Shown here: piece by piece, positions 12,145 through 24,564 of the stretch
Layout: every line of letters starts with the position of its first letter
How positions within the stretch are numbered: the first letter of the stretch is position 1
Source of the DNA: Cephalotus follicularis
Lineage: Eukaryota; Streptophyta; Magnoliopsida; Oxalidales; Cephalotaceae
NCBI GenBank assembly: GCA_001972305.1
Contig: BDDD01001619.1
Coordinates: 379,627 to 443,626, forward strand
Reading direction: 5' to 3'
Length of the DNA: 64,000 nt
Translations under genes and position numbers: made by a program
Notes under the pieces: generated by a model
Told to the model about the DNA's origin: nothing
The model's database searches: none
What the model saw: the letters and a program-made list of their open reading frames with translations, nothing else

Positions 12145-15100
12145 GTACTATTCTGAATATGCCGGGATAGGACCCTTGGCAAGTGGAATTAAGACATATG
12201 TGTGGATATTGACCCGTTCTTTTATGTGAATCAGTATGGAAGAACGACGAAGTAGAAGCGTTCGAGGAGAGAGGTCCGGGTCGTGGACTAGGCATACCCA
12301 TTCAAATAGAGCTGCTGAAGAACAAGGAGAAGTTAATGCACCTCAGGAAGTAGAACCTGTTGCTCCTGTGAGAGAGGAACAAAGAGGATTTATGAGGAGA
12401 ATGCATGCCATGATAAGTCAAATGCATGAATTTATGCAAGGGCAACCAGATGAAGATGAACAACCACCTGCTGTTGTACCGCCTAGACGTGCAGCGGAGG
12501 CTTCTGAACAGACATCAATTGCTCGACTAGCCAGACGGGCTGTAGCCGCAAGGAGATCAGTTGACCAACCTTCACGACGAGAGAACCCATTTATTGGATT
12601 CTTGAAGTTAAATCCTCCAGCCTTCACAGGAGTTCCTAATGGTATTTCAGCTGAGAGATGGCTAATGCAAATGGATAAGATTTTTCGAGTTATGGATTGT
12701 TCTGACTCTCAGAAGGTTGTGTTCGCAACGTATATGCTATAAGGTGAAGCGGAACACTGGTGGAAGATGATCGAATCCCAGTGGGAGATATCCAGAACAA
12801 CATATTCTTGGAATATTTTTAAAACAGAGTTTAATGATAGATTCTATCCCGAGGTGGAGATTGATAAGAGAGAAACTGAATTTCTAGGCCTGACACGGGG
12901 AGATATGATTGTGGCCCAGTATGAGGCTAAATTCATCGAGTTATCGAGGATAGCTCCCTACATGGTAAATACTGAGTCAGGGAAAGCTAAGAAGTTCCTT
13001 GGAGGACTACGACCTGACATGCAGGAGAAGTTAATGCCCTTACATGTGCGATCCTTCTTCGAGTTGTCTAACAGGGCACGTGAAGTTGAAGCCTTCGCTC
13101 AGCGATTCCAAAACTTGGAAATTCATACAGGTAATCGGAGACCTGCTCCTTCTGGTGAAAAATCGGGAAAAAGTTCTGGAAGTTGTAATAAATCTCGCAA
13201 GTCCTGTTATCACAGCAGTCCAAGGCAAGGAGAATCTCCCCACAGTGTTGGTAGCCCAACAGGACCTTCGAGGTTGGGAAGGCAATCTCATGGTTCTCAG
13301 CAAAGAAGACCCGGTCGTGATGCACGACGGAGGCATCAGCGGAGGACAGCTTCGCAAGGAGGTTCTTCTAAACCTGCCGATGATGAACAGGAGTCTGTTG
13401 AACCCTGTGTACATTGTGGATGTACCAACCATGTTTCTAATGATTGCTGGTGGAAAGATGGTAGGTGTTGGACTTGTAGAGCTCTAGATCATATATATAC
13501 TCAATGTCCACAGAATCAGTTCAACACAGGAGGTCAAATGCAACAAGGTTCAAACCGATCACAGGGAAGTTTCCAGCAAGGCCGCCCTAGCACCAGTTCA
13601 CGTGGAGATCGTGGCAAACAGCCGATGGGATCCGCACCTATGGTACAAGGGAGAGTATATGCTATGGACCGAAGAGCTGTAGCTGGATCACCCTCAGTGA
13701 TTGGAGGTATGGTTTATGTATCTCAGCTTTTGGCATGAACGTTGATTGATCCAGGCTCATCCCATTCATATGTTGCTTCTCATTTTATAAATCATATGAA
13801 TGTGGAGCCCGAGCCTTTACCTTTTATGATAGAGGTCAGCACACCAGTAGGAGAGTCGGTTACCTCCCGTTGGGTGTGTAGATCTTGTGCCATCAAGATT
13901 TTAGGACATGTTCTTCTGGCAGACCTTATAGTACTGCCGATGGGTGATCTTGACATGATTCTCGGTATGGATTGGCTATCAGAACATTATGCATATGTGG
14001 ATTGTAATAGGAAGGTTGTAACCTTCCATTTGCCAGGACGGTCTCCGTTCTAGTTTATCGGGACGTTAGAGCATCAGCCAGTTTCCATGATATCTGCTTT
14101 TCAGGCTGATAGACTCTTGAGACAGGGTTGTACTGCTTACCTGGTGCATGTTACGGATGACAGTAAATGGACACCGAAGTTGGAAGATGTTCCTATGGTT
14201 TATGAATACCCGGACGTGTTCCCGGAAGAGCTGACATCCTTACCTCCTGAGAGAGATGTGGAGTTTTCTATAGATCTGCTACTAGGAACAACTCCAATAT
14301 CGATAACTCCTTACCGGATGGCCCCTCCTGAGTTAAAGGAATTGAAAGTACAACTACAGGAGTTGTTGGATAAAGATTTTATCAGACCAAGTGTATCCCC
14401 TTGGGGATCACCGGTCTTGTTTGTGAAGAAGAAGGACGGATCATTACGGATGTGTATCGATTACCGCCAATTGAATAAGGTGACAGTTAAGAACAAGTAT
14501 CCACTGCCGCACATCAACGATCTGTTTGATCAACTAAAGGGATCTTCAGTGTTTTCTAAGTTGGATATGAGATCCGGATATCACCAGCTCAGAGTTAGAG
14601 CGGAAGATATTCCCAAGACTGCTTTCAGATCATGATATGGACGCTATGAATTCGTAGTAATGCCTTTCGGGGTAACTAACGCCCCTACAGCATTTATGAG
14701 TTTAATGAACAAGATATTTAGTCCATATCTTGATCAGTTTATAGTGGTGTTCATTGATGACATCTTGATATATTCAAAGTCCATGGAAGAACATGGTGAA
14801 CACCTGCACTTGGCATTGCAGACTCTCAGAGACCATCAGTTGTATGCCAAGTTTAGCGAGTGTGAATTCTGGTTGTCAGAGGTAACGTTCCTTGGTCATG
14901 TTATATCCAGCACAGGATTGTCAGTAGATCCTACAAAGATTGAAGCAGTGAAGAGCTGGAAACGACCAACGAATGTGACAGAAGTTCGAAGCTTTCTCGA
15001 CTTGGCAGGATACTACCGTCGTTTTGTTGAAGGATTTTCAAAGATAGCTACACCTCTGACTAGACTGACACAGAAGAATGTTGCCTTTGTCTTGGATGAT

Positions 15101-16994
15101 GCTTGCGAAGAGAGTTTCCAGGAATTAAAGCATCGCCTAACTACTATGCCAGTCTTAGCCTTACCAGAGGGCAATGAAGGTTTTGTTGTATACAGTGACA
15201 CATCAGGCAGTGGCCTGGGATGTGTCCTTATACATAATGGAAGAGTGATCGCTTACGCCTCAAGGAAATTAAAGCCCCATGAAGAGAACTATCCAACTCA
15301 TGATCTTGAGTTAGCGGCGATAGTGTTTGCTCTGCGTAAATGGAGGCATTACCTATATGGTACCAAGTTCGAGGTGTACACCGATCACAAGAGCCTAAAG
15401 TTCTTGTTCTCACAAAAGGACCTGAATATGAGACAATGAAGATGGATGGAGTTACTCAATGACTATAACTGTGAAATACAATACCATCCAAGCAAAGCTA
15501 ATGTTGTTGCAGACGCCCTCAGTCGTCGATTAGCTTGCCTAACCCTTGCTCATATTCAGACACGTCCATGGTCAATGGACAAGATCTGTGAAGCTTAGAG
15601 CAATGATGGAGACTTACTCAGATTAGCTTTGAGCAAAGATGGAGGTTTGAAGATGGATTTCTCTGTACAAGGTGACGGATTAATCCGATATCAGGGCAGA
15701 ATATGTGTTCCTAATAATAAAGAACTGAAGGATGAACTATTGTCACAAGCACATTGCTCCAGTTTCTCTGTACATCCGGGGAGTACCAAGATGCACCGGG
15801 ATCTAAAGCTGGACTATTGGTGGAACAACATGAAAAGAGAGATAGCAGAGTATGTTGCTTCCTGTTTTACATGCCAACAGGTTAAAGCAGAACACCAAAG
15901 ACCAGCAGGATTGTTGCAACCATTGCCTGTGGCACAGTGGAAATGGGAACACATAATGATGGATTTCGTGACAGGACTGCCCAGAACAAGGAATGGTCGT
16001 GATGCTATATGGGTAATCGTCGATCGCTTTACTAAATCTGCACATTTTCTCACGATCAAGACGAACTTTTCTCTCACACGGCTAGCAAATATGTACATTG
16101 CTGAAATTGTGAGGCTCCATGGAGTACCGATCAATGTGGTGTCTGACAGAGACCTCCATTTTACATCGCAGTTTTGGAGGAAACTGCAAGAAGCTTTCGA
16201 TACTCACCTGAATTTTAGCGCAGCTTTTCATCCCCAGACTGATGGACAGTCTGAAAGGACTATACAGACTCTGGAAGACATGTTACGAGCAAGTGTTTTG
16301 GATTGGCGAGGTAGCTGGGAAGACCACCTACCCTTAGTAGAGTTCTCGTACAACAACAGTTTTCACGCCAGTATTGGTATGGCACCGTTCGAGGCTCTCT
16401 ATGGAAGGAAATGCAGAATCCCGATCTGTTGGTTTGAAGTGGGTGAACAGAGTCTAATAGGACCCAAGCTTGTGCAAGACACAATTGAGAAGGCAAAAGT
16501 TATCTGGGAAAGACTCCGTACAACACAAAGCAGACAGAAAAGTTATGCAGACCACCGCATGCGAGAATTGGATTTCGCTATGGGCGATCATGTATTCCTT
16601 AAAGTCTCTCCGACTAAATGAATTATGAGGTTCAGCAAGAAAGGAAAGTTGACCCCTCGGTTTATAGGACCTTTTGAGATCCTTGAGAGAGTGGGCGCTA
16701 TTGTTTATCGACTTGCCTTACCACCTAGCCTGACGGATGTACACAATGTGTTTCATGTTTCAATATTGCGAAAGTACCATCCCGACCCTTCTCACGTATT
16801 ACAATGGGAGCCATGGGAGTTGAGGACGGATTTGAGTTTCGAAGAGATACCTATCCGGATTCTTGAACGACGAATTAAACAGTTGAGGAATAAAACCATT
16901 CCGTTAGTGAAGGTATTATGGCAATACCACGGAATGGAAGAAGCTACTTGGGAAAGTGAAGATGATATGCAGGCCAAGTACCCCCATTTATTTT

Positions 16995-19570
16995 CATAAG
17001 AGCCCTAAATATTATAAAGTATTATTATTGGGCTTTGTAATTATTTTCTTTCCTATTGGGCTGGGCCCAGATATTATGAAGTATTTTTTTTGGCCTTAAT
17101 GGAATATAATTCGTGACTTTGGGCTAAATAGATTATTTTATTCTCCTTGGGCCGAATTTAATGTAATATGTGGTTTCTTGGGCTCTGATGTAGAAAGTAT
17201 AAATAGGCCCAAAGGGGGGAGGTTGGCCCAAGCCTGGCAAGGCCTGCACCCATTGGTTTTAGTCTAGGAAATTCTAGACTTTTCCAATGGTGAATATAAA
17301 ATGAGGAAGGGATCCTGGAGACACACTTTTAGCCATTTTCTTTCATGCCTTGTTCTAGAGAAATCGGGAGAGATGAGAGAAAATGGGAAATGGGGCCATA
17401 TGTTGACAAAAATAGAGGAAGAGGACAAGAAGGGTACTGTCCAAGTGAGCCCCATGCCCCTGCTCATTCAATTATAAATACTCTTTCCCTGAGAGAAAAA
17501 TTTGTGCAAGGGAGGAGAAATTGGCAAGGTTAGGTGTGTAGCAAAACCCAGCTGAAGGAAGTCCAGAATTATAAACGATATCAGTTTCAAACCACCTTAC
17601 AGGTAGGTTACTCCATGTCCGAGTGCCTACCAGATTATGTGTATTTGTGAATGTCTGCTATGCGTGTTTTATTGTTTGTTGTCTGCTGTGTGTTACTGTT
17701 ATTGTTTGAGCATACATATATATATAATGGAAATGTAAGAATAGAATATATGTGTTCTTTCTCCCCTGGCTTCGCGTCATTGTGCCTGGCGGTACACTAT
17801 GCGTTATAGCGTCATTAACAGGGATGCTGAGAAGGAGCCAGGGCTTCCCTGGTCACGCGACCTGGCATGGCGACATGCTGCGCCCTTCAACGGCACACAC
17901 CCCAAGCTCTATGCCACACCCGAGCTCCATGCCACACCCAAGCTCCACGCCCGAGCTCCATGCCATGCCCGAGCTTCCATGGTGCCAAGCTCCACTGTCC
18001 CGTGGCTGAGCTGCCATGGTGCCAAGCTCCACTGTCCCATGCCCGAGCTGCCATGATGCCGAGCTCCACTATCCATGCTCACCAGGCATGCGTCCAAAGT
18101 ATGCAGAGCATGACGCCGAGCACCATGCCTGACCTGCCAACGAGCTCCCATGGAAAGGCACCGAGAAGGCAAGGTGCCGAGGAGGAGTAGTGCTGAGCAT
18201 GCCATGCGAAGGCCCTGAGCTCTCTCCTGTCCTTCATCCGAACAGGTAAAGGCGCTAGGCACTCTACTCTGCCATACGCCCCTGCATGCGAACTCTCTTC
18301 CTCTGGGCATGTCGCACCCCGGGATGCACTAAGCTCTCCCCCTGTCATGCATTCCAGTATGCGCCCTTGAGACAAGTATGCAACCCACGTGTGCGATGTC
18401 CCTCGCCATAAATCGAGCATGCATTGCTCCCTGGAATGTTGTTCCCTGCATACACCCACTAGGAAAAGGGATATGGAATGTGAGCATGTAAGCGTAACCT
18501 GGCTAGTGTTACATGATGAAGATTGGCTCTGCATGCGCCCACGAAGAAAAAGAATTTAATTATGTATATGTATGCGTCCCCGGGCATGTGTTTTAAAGGT
18601 GAATATTACCTTGCATGCGCCATGCATGCGTTTCTTGCGTGCTTAGCGCCAATCAGTGATTGTGTGCGTCATGCATACATGGTTGGATATGGGTTTGTAC
18701 ATGGGGAAGTGCCATGTAAGCTTGTATGCCTAGGACACGTCAAAAGAATGAAATGAGAATAGAAAAGGATATATATTTTTTCAAATGTTGTCCCAGGCAG
18801 GTGAGCCCAACAAGGGAGAATTCCGTCGAGCAGGTGAACCAATGGGGTGAACTCCGCGAGGCAGGTGATCCTCAGGCGAATCTGCTAATGGAGAACCTAA
18901 GGGTGAATTCCGTCCGAGCTGGTGATCCAAAGGGTGAACCGCCAGAGCAGGTGAGCAAAGGGCGAATTTCGCTTGGTAGGTGAACCTGAAGGAGAATTTC
19001 GCGAGCAGGTGAGCCTAAAGGTGAACCGTACACCAGACCATAGGATGACCGGACTAGACTCCTCTGTAATGTGATTGATATGTATGGTTGAGTAGAGTAG
19101 TCCGAGGACAAAGGATGACTTTTATATGATGTTTTATGGTATGCACGCATGTATTATATTTTCTCCTCTACTTTGTATTGGTTGTTTCCTCTGGTATGTG
19201 CCCGTATATGTGGTAACCTGCACAACCCCCAGGGTTGCTGACCCATTCTTTTGAATGGGCCAGGTACAGGAACAGGTAGTGGAGGCGCATCGCAGCAGTA
19301 TCAAGGATAAAGTTATAAAAAATTTCCTCCTCCTCGACGGTGCGTTTTATGATCAGGCTTGTAAGGAATAAATATGTATTTATTTATCTGATGGTTTGTA
19401 GCAGTGTATTTTAAATGTATCGAACTGGGTATGTATATCCACACATTAAATAAATGGTCTATATTTATTATTATTTAAGTTTTAAATTTTTTATGGTTAA
19501 TGATTATGATGAATGTACGGATTGCCACGTGTCAGGCCGTGGGGCCCATCCCACGGTTCGGGGCGTGACA
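16995..19570 (+). repeat. 3' LTR of the Tekay/Del element (long form, about 2.6 kb)
   Basis: Follows directly on the chromodomain end, with no obvious polypurine tract. Both outer parts match the 5' LTR. The middle block carries gagctccatgcc-type repeats (17,880-18,070) and a ggtgaac array (18,795-19,030). Ends ggggcgtgaca followed by atcct. The minus-strand copy at 54,150-56,876 shares the middle block, so the long form is probably ancestral. Confidence 0.9.
18795..19030 (+). repeat. ggtgaac-type tandem array inside the LTR
   Basis: About eight units of roughly 30 bases, alternating aggtgaacc / aggtgatcc with gggtgaattccgcgag. The reverse-complement array is at 54,700-54,930 in the solo LTR, confirming that it belongs to the LTR family. 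Confidence 0.85.
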
Positions 19571-19575
19571 ATCCT

Positions 19576-20657
19576 TTTGGAAATTCTGGATCGGCTATTG
19601 GATTCGAGTTAGAATATGGTAGAAAATTCACTTCTATACGTGCTTTCTGATTGATGAAATTCTGGCCAAGAGAGTGTAAAGAAAACTTGAAATTCGGCCA
19701 ACACAAATGAAATGGCCCTCACTCTCTCTCCTTTCAATTTTTCTTACCATCCGTGTATTTATATGAGTGTGAAGAGACTTCTAGAATTCTAGAGATTTTA
19801 AGAGAATTTGAAAGATAATGGGCCTAAGTAATTGGTCGAAGTTTTGGGCTTTAATAAAACAGGCCTCAGCCTAGGTTTGCTTACTCCAGAAACTTTCGAG
19901 TCGGCTCCCAGCTATTCCCAAATCTGCTCAACCAGCTCTACTCGTTCTAGTGTGCCCAACCAGGTCTGCTCAACATAGACCAGGTCTGCTCTGGTCTGCT
20001 ATGCTCTGGTCTGCTATGCCCTGGTCTGGTTTGAGCTGCTCTGATCTGCTTTGCTCTTCTCTGCCCTGGTCTGCTCCTTAACAATTGACGCAGAGCATCG
20101 CAACCTGAAGCTGATGCATTAGCCAGTGCAACTCAAATCTGACCCCATAGCAAGGGCACCTCACGAGCTCTGCAACCAACTCAAGTCTACTCTGAAGCCG
20201 AGCATCTCATCCAAGCAGACCCAACCTCGTCTCCTGCTCCATACTAGCTCGGTCCTCTGACTTCAGCACCAAGATCGGGCTAACCACCACAGAGGCGGAC
20301 TAGCAACGAATCTTCTAGGAACATACAGAATGGCAAAAATCGAGGGATCCTCAACAACCCATAGGAAATAAACATGATCATACTCTTATAGCTTTCACAA
20401 CAACCCTGAAGATTCATTTCCACAAATGTCGTGGCTATGATGGAAGAAACAGAGCCCTCACTCAAACAGAGAGGACCCACCTTAAAGATGTACAAATGAC
20501 CTTTATGGAATTTTGAGATAATGACACTAAGTAAATGTTTAACTCGAGAAATACCTTTATGTACATGTATTAGTCTTAAGAATGATTTTTGGCTATAGAT
20601 TAAAATGTTTTACAACTAATTTTGATTTTAAATTATATAAATATATTTTACAAACAA
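19576..20657. other. Noncoding repeat-derived stretch with a ggtctgct-rich array
   Basis: No gene seen. 19,930-20,085 is a degenerate array of ctctggtctgct words similar in style to the one at 3,270-3,500, so both may belong to one element interrupted by the insertions between them. The rest is unique-looking AT-rich text. Confidence 0.45.
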
Positions 20658-20667
20658 AGTGGGGGAT

Positions 20668-21269
20668 TGTTGAAGTTTGTTTGTAAAACTTGTCTCACAT
20701 TGGAAAGGCATAAAGCCTTTGGCTTCTTTATATAGCCAAGTACTCTAATACTTGAGTAAAGTGTTATAGGGTGTATGAGACCACATAATATCGCGTGTGG
20801 GTGGAACACTTAGCACTTTGCACGCTTGCACGGTCCCGAAAATATCGGGATTATTTTTGCTAAATGATTATTAATTTCAGATTATTTATATTTTCATTTT
20901 TTTCATAAATAACCGCTAAATTTCGATTTTTACATAAATAACTGCTTTAGCAGTTATTATTGTTTAAATTTCAAATGAAAGGAGATGTTTGATTTTAACA
21001 AACATCTCTTATCTTTATATAAGTTTCTTTAAACGTTTTGGTTAACTTCTTCTTTCCTTTTCTATCTGCTAAAACTGTTCTTACTATTCAATAGAGAATT
21101 CTAAGGGAAATTGTCAAAATTGCTATCTGTCAATTTCTATTAGAACTTGTTATATCCTAGAACTTTATTTGCAGAACTCAATAGCAATACAGTGAGGCAA
21201 ATAATTCTTTAAAGAGAGTGTCCTACACACCTCAAGTTCTTTTGATTTTTTTATGCTAATTATCTAACA
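20668..21269 (+). repeat. Copia LTR (3' LTR with polypurine tract)
   Basis: Starts tgttgaagtttg right after an aaagtgggggat polypurine tract (20,657-20,667) and ends ttatctaaca, giving TG...CA ends. A TATA-like ctttatatagcc lies near 20,730. It is a 3' LTR by the tract in front of it. The owner may be the Copia remnant at 1-2,730, split by later insertions (inference). Confidence 0.75.
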
Positions 21270-21505
21270 ATAAGTACATTGGCTTTTTTTCTCTTTTCCA
21301 TTAATTGAGCAGAAAGTTTACATGTACATAGTTCTATTCTGGCTTCTCAAATGTAAATAAATAAAACCCGATACAATAGTTGCTACAAAAGGCAAGACAA
21401 AAATGCCACCAAGCCAAAAAAAAAGTGAAACATTCATCCAGGCGGCACAGATACTAAACCATATAAACAAAGTAGGTACACTTGCATAAAAACAACTCCA
21501 ACTCA
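21270..21505. other. Unassigned intergenic stretch
   Basis: AT-rich DNA between the Copia LTR and the hAT element. Nothing recognisable. Confidence 0.4.
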
Positions 21506-21513
21506 CTTGCATG

Positions 21514-23021
21514 CAGGGACGTAGCCAGGGATTTAACACAAGGGGGGCACAAGTTCATTGTTAAAAAAAAAAAAATAGTCGTACCTAATTACAATAATGT
21601 ACGGCGAGTTTTCATATTTTGGAATCGTTGAATTATTGCTTCATTATCAATGACATTAAATAAATCTTTTTCAATATATGTCACCAAAATATCGTTCATC
21701 CATTGATCTCCCATTCGGTTTCGTAGTCGGTTCTTTAAAATAGTCATAACAGAAAAAGCTATCTCCACAGTAGTAGTAGAAACTGGTAAGATTAAATCCA
21801 ACTTTAAGAGCATATAAACCAACGGATATACCTTGTCTTTATTTTTCTCCTTCATTCTCTTCGCAAGTTCTTCAATATCATTCACTTCAGTGAACTCAAT
21901 ATCTGAGCGCATATCAATGATATAAGTTTTCAATTGATTTTTAAGCTCCATAAGATCGTCAGTAGAAAAATCATTTGGATAAAACTTGGTGAATGAAACT
22001 AAATCCTCTGTATTAAATTCCAAGAAATGATTAATGGGATTTAGACAAGTCATGCAAAGAAGCAGTTTGGTATTTACTTTTGTAAAACGATCATTCAACT
22101 CCAGCAATTGCATATCACACATGAGATGATGACAGAATTTCACAATTTTGCACTCTTTTGAAATACCTTAACAAAACTGTTGAATTGAAAAGAAAATAAT
22201 ATTAGAAGATGATGCGAAAGAAGAAATTCTAATTTTGTTATACATGTTAATCTGTTATAATCTAATTTCTATGTTAATTCTCTATTGCTATTCATAAATC
22301 TAATGTTCCATCCATTTATTTTTCGTTACTCTAAAACAAAAACTCCTAAAGATCACAAAAATCAGTATCTACAATCAAATGCAATAAACTATAAATCAAT
22401 AGTTAAAAAGGAAATATCAAACGAACTCTAAAATAGCTAAATAAATTGTGCTTACATTAGAACTTCTAATAAGTTAACTGGTACTTTATACATAAATGAA
22501 AAAAGAAAAAAACTTTTATTGTGTAAAGCTTCTACTAGTAATAATTACGATGAGTCGAAAAGTCTCTCTCGTAGGGTAGTTGAGCAAATGTAAGAAGTAA
22601 GTAACATAGAAATTAGAATCGTAAGGTCTGACTTGTCAAAAATTGATTTTGGCAATCAAGATCCATACCTTAGGTTAGTAACGGCCTGCAATGAGCCTAT
22701 GATGTCGCATCTTTAAACTTCAATGTCAATCTGATCCTAATTCTCAATCTTTTTATTTATTTATTTAAACTGTTCTTCTCTCAAATCTCAATAGTTAATA
22801 GGGTTTATTTATTTATTTCTTTTATTATACCCAATATGTGCTGATATCTTTTACTTAATAAACTACTTAAAAATCCATAATTATTATATCTTAACTAATT
22901 ACACTATAACCCAAATTTATAGGTAAACATACACTGTATGTAATTAAAAAAATAAAAAAAAAACTTTACAAAAGAGAGCGGAGGCACGTGCCTACGCAGG
23001 CCTCCCCTGCCTCTGTCCTTG
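21514..23021 (-). mobile_element. Short hAT DNA transposon derivative
   Basis: 1,508-bp element flanked by a perfect 8-bp duplication cttgcatg (21,506-21,513 and 23,022-23,029), the hallmark of the hAT superfamily. The ends are imperfect inverted repeats: cagggacgtagccagg on the left and, read inward, caaggacagaggcagg on the right. Inside, on the minus strand, only the C-terminal part of a transposase remains, so it is an internally reduced, non-autonomous copy. The bulk of the middle and right is AT-rich noncoding DNA. Confidence 0.93.
21589..22143 (-). pseudogene. hAT transposase, C-terminal fragment with dimerisation domain
   Basis: An open frame of 184 residues that matches the C-terminal third of plant TTF-type/ZMYM1-like hAT transposases. 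The first half is helical (LKNQLKTYIIDMRSDIEF). Residues about 115-170 are the hAT dimerisation domain, with LPVSTTTVEIAFSVMTILKN, LRNRMGDQWMND and YIEKDLF. The full family protein is 600-800 residues; the BED/TTF zinc finger and the catalytic DDE core are absent, so it cannot transpose by itself. The fragment has no stop inside it. It lies about 75 bases inside the left end of the element. Confidence 0.9.
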
Positions 23022-23029
23022 CTTGCATG

Positions 23030-23367
23030 CTAACCAAGGCACAAAAAGGAATTTGTTGTGTCTCTGAGGTGGAAACACGGTAAGATTATAAAAAAATATT
23101 AATAATAACTTGTCAGAAGCAACCTGCTATCTAGGACTCCTAGAACCTCCACACATATAGACAATCAACTAATAAATTTCTCAGCTATTAAAACATCTTT
23201 TTTTGAATTTCCAATTCAATGAGAAGTTCATGAATAACCAAAATGTCATCAAGAATTTCACCCAAAACCAACAAAAAACTAAAATAAGAAGAACCTTAAA
23301 CCTGGACATATAAAAAGAAACAAATTAAATACATCACCATCTATATATTAAAGTGGCAACAAATAAA
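23030..23367. other. Unassigned AT-rich stretch
   Basis: DNA between the hAT element and the SIRE-like element. No frame or RNA gene seen. Confidence 0.4.
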
Positions 23368-23372
23368 AACAC

Positions 23373-24509
23373 TGTTGGCTTTTGCCACCCCTTTTAAATG
23401 TGTTAAAGAGCTATATTTCGATGATTAACAAACATAAAATACTTGTATGCATATTTTGATATATTACAAACTCATCTACTCACTTGATTTTATGTCCAAA
23501 GTGTTGCAAAGTTTAAAGTTGCAGATACAGGCAAAAACAGCCGATTGCCCATGATGAACAGCCGACTGTTTAGGTTGAGTAGCCGACTGCCTGGTTTGAA
23601 TAGCCGACTGGAATTTCAAATAATCCCAGAATCTAGAATTGCTCTCCATCCAACTGACTGTATCAGGGGTCTAGCCAACTGCCAAGCAAAACAGCCTACT
23701 GCCAAGGATTTCTAGCCGACTGTCAAGAAGTGCACTTTTAGACCAGTAGCTTTTGGGACATCCATTTTTCCCACAACAGCCGACTAAAGCAGGGAAACAG
23801 CCGACTGTTTTGGCAAACAGTCGACTGTCAAGTTCATCCAGCCGACTGCCTTCACCAACGGCTATAATCATAAATGCACACCAACTTCTCCAGCCGACTG
23901 CCAAGAAAATCCAGCCGACTGGATTTGGTCTGAAGTTTAAAAAATAGATCCGTTGGAGCATCTCTATATAAGCAAAAGTGAGGTATCATTACAAATATGA
24001 GATAGCAAGTCAATACACATCTCTTCCAAGCAACTAAAGAGCAATCCTACACCTTTCAAATCAATACCGAAGCTTGCCTCAAGTATTTTAAAGCCTATCT
24101 TAGAGAGCTATTGTTTGTAAGCCTTACTTAGAAATATCTAACCTTTAAGAGGTTATTGTAAACTACACAAAACATCTTTGCAATCTTTTATTGTATAAGG
24201 GGAGTGAACCCTTAGTTGGATTATCACGGGAAGTAATCCCAAATCTTGTAAGGTGTGTTTCTTTGATTTGTGCCCGCAATCCAAAATCAAAGGGTGCTAG
24301 TGGGTTATAGTGGAAACTCAATGAGCTACCTTGGGAAAGTGGACGTAGGCATGAGATTGGCCGAACCACTATAAACCGTGTTTGCATCTCTCTCTAACTC
24401 TATATCTCTTTACGTATTTAATTATTCTTAAATTCTTGTATCCCTATTTCCGTAAGTTTATTTTTCCGCAAATCATATATCTTTAGAAGGTTGCCTTATA
24501 AGTCTTTCA
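23373..24509 (+). repeat. 5' LTR of the SIRE-like element
   Basis: 1,137 bp, tgttggcttttgcc to ataagtctttca. It carries about a dozen cagccgactg-like words at 23,540-23,930, then a TATA box ctctatataagc (about 23,963), then the downstream gtggacgtaggc ... gaaccactataaa module near 24,340-24,380. It is followed by a tRNA-Met-type primer site tcggtatcagag at 24,511. Confidence 0.93.
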
Positions 24510-24564
24510 ATCGGTATCAGAGAGGTTATTTCATTATTCTTAATTGTTAGAAATATAAAGATCC

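Larger units (their letters stand above)
11269..19570 (+). mobile_element. Ty3/Gypsy Tekay/Del chromovirus, full-length but broken
   Basis: 8.3-kb element with LTRs, primer site and all domains in Gypsy order. Gag with a CCHC-like cysteine cluster spans about 12,240-13,740. Protease with LIDPGSSHSYV lies near 13,745. Reverse transcriptase (about 14,300-14,900) shows [17 protein letters not shown] and FIDDILIYS, and RNase H is at about 15,170-15,450. Integrase (about 15,700-16,450) has the HPGSTKMHRDLK and CFTCQQVK zinc-binding region. A C-terminal chromodomain is at about 16,840-16,990 ([15 protein letters not shown]), which marks the Tekay/Del chromovirus clade. It is broken by roughly six interruptions. 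The LTRs differ by a few percent where they align, suggesting an insertion of the order of a million years ago (inference). The 5' LTR is a short variant of the 3' LTR. Confidence 0.95.

Noticed and set aside
17752-18534. Open frames rich in His/Pro/Ser as secreted proteins
   Set aside because: They come from gagctccatgcc repeats in the 3' LTR; frames exist on both strands as repeat artefacts.
23540-23930. CRISPR-like regularly repeated cagccgactg words
   Set aside because: Spacing is irregular (about 20-50 bases), the repeat is only 10 bases, and it lies inside a plant LTR copied at both element ends.
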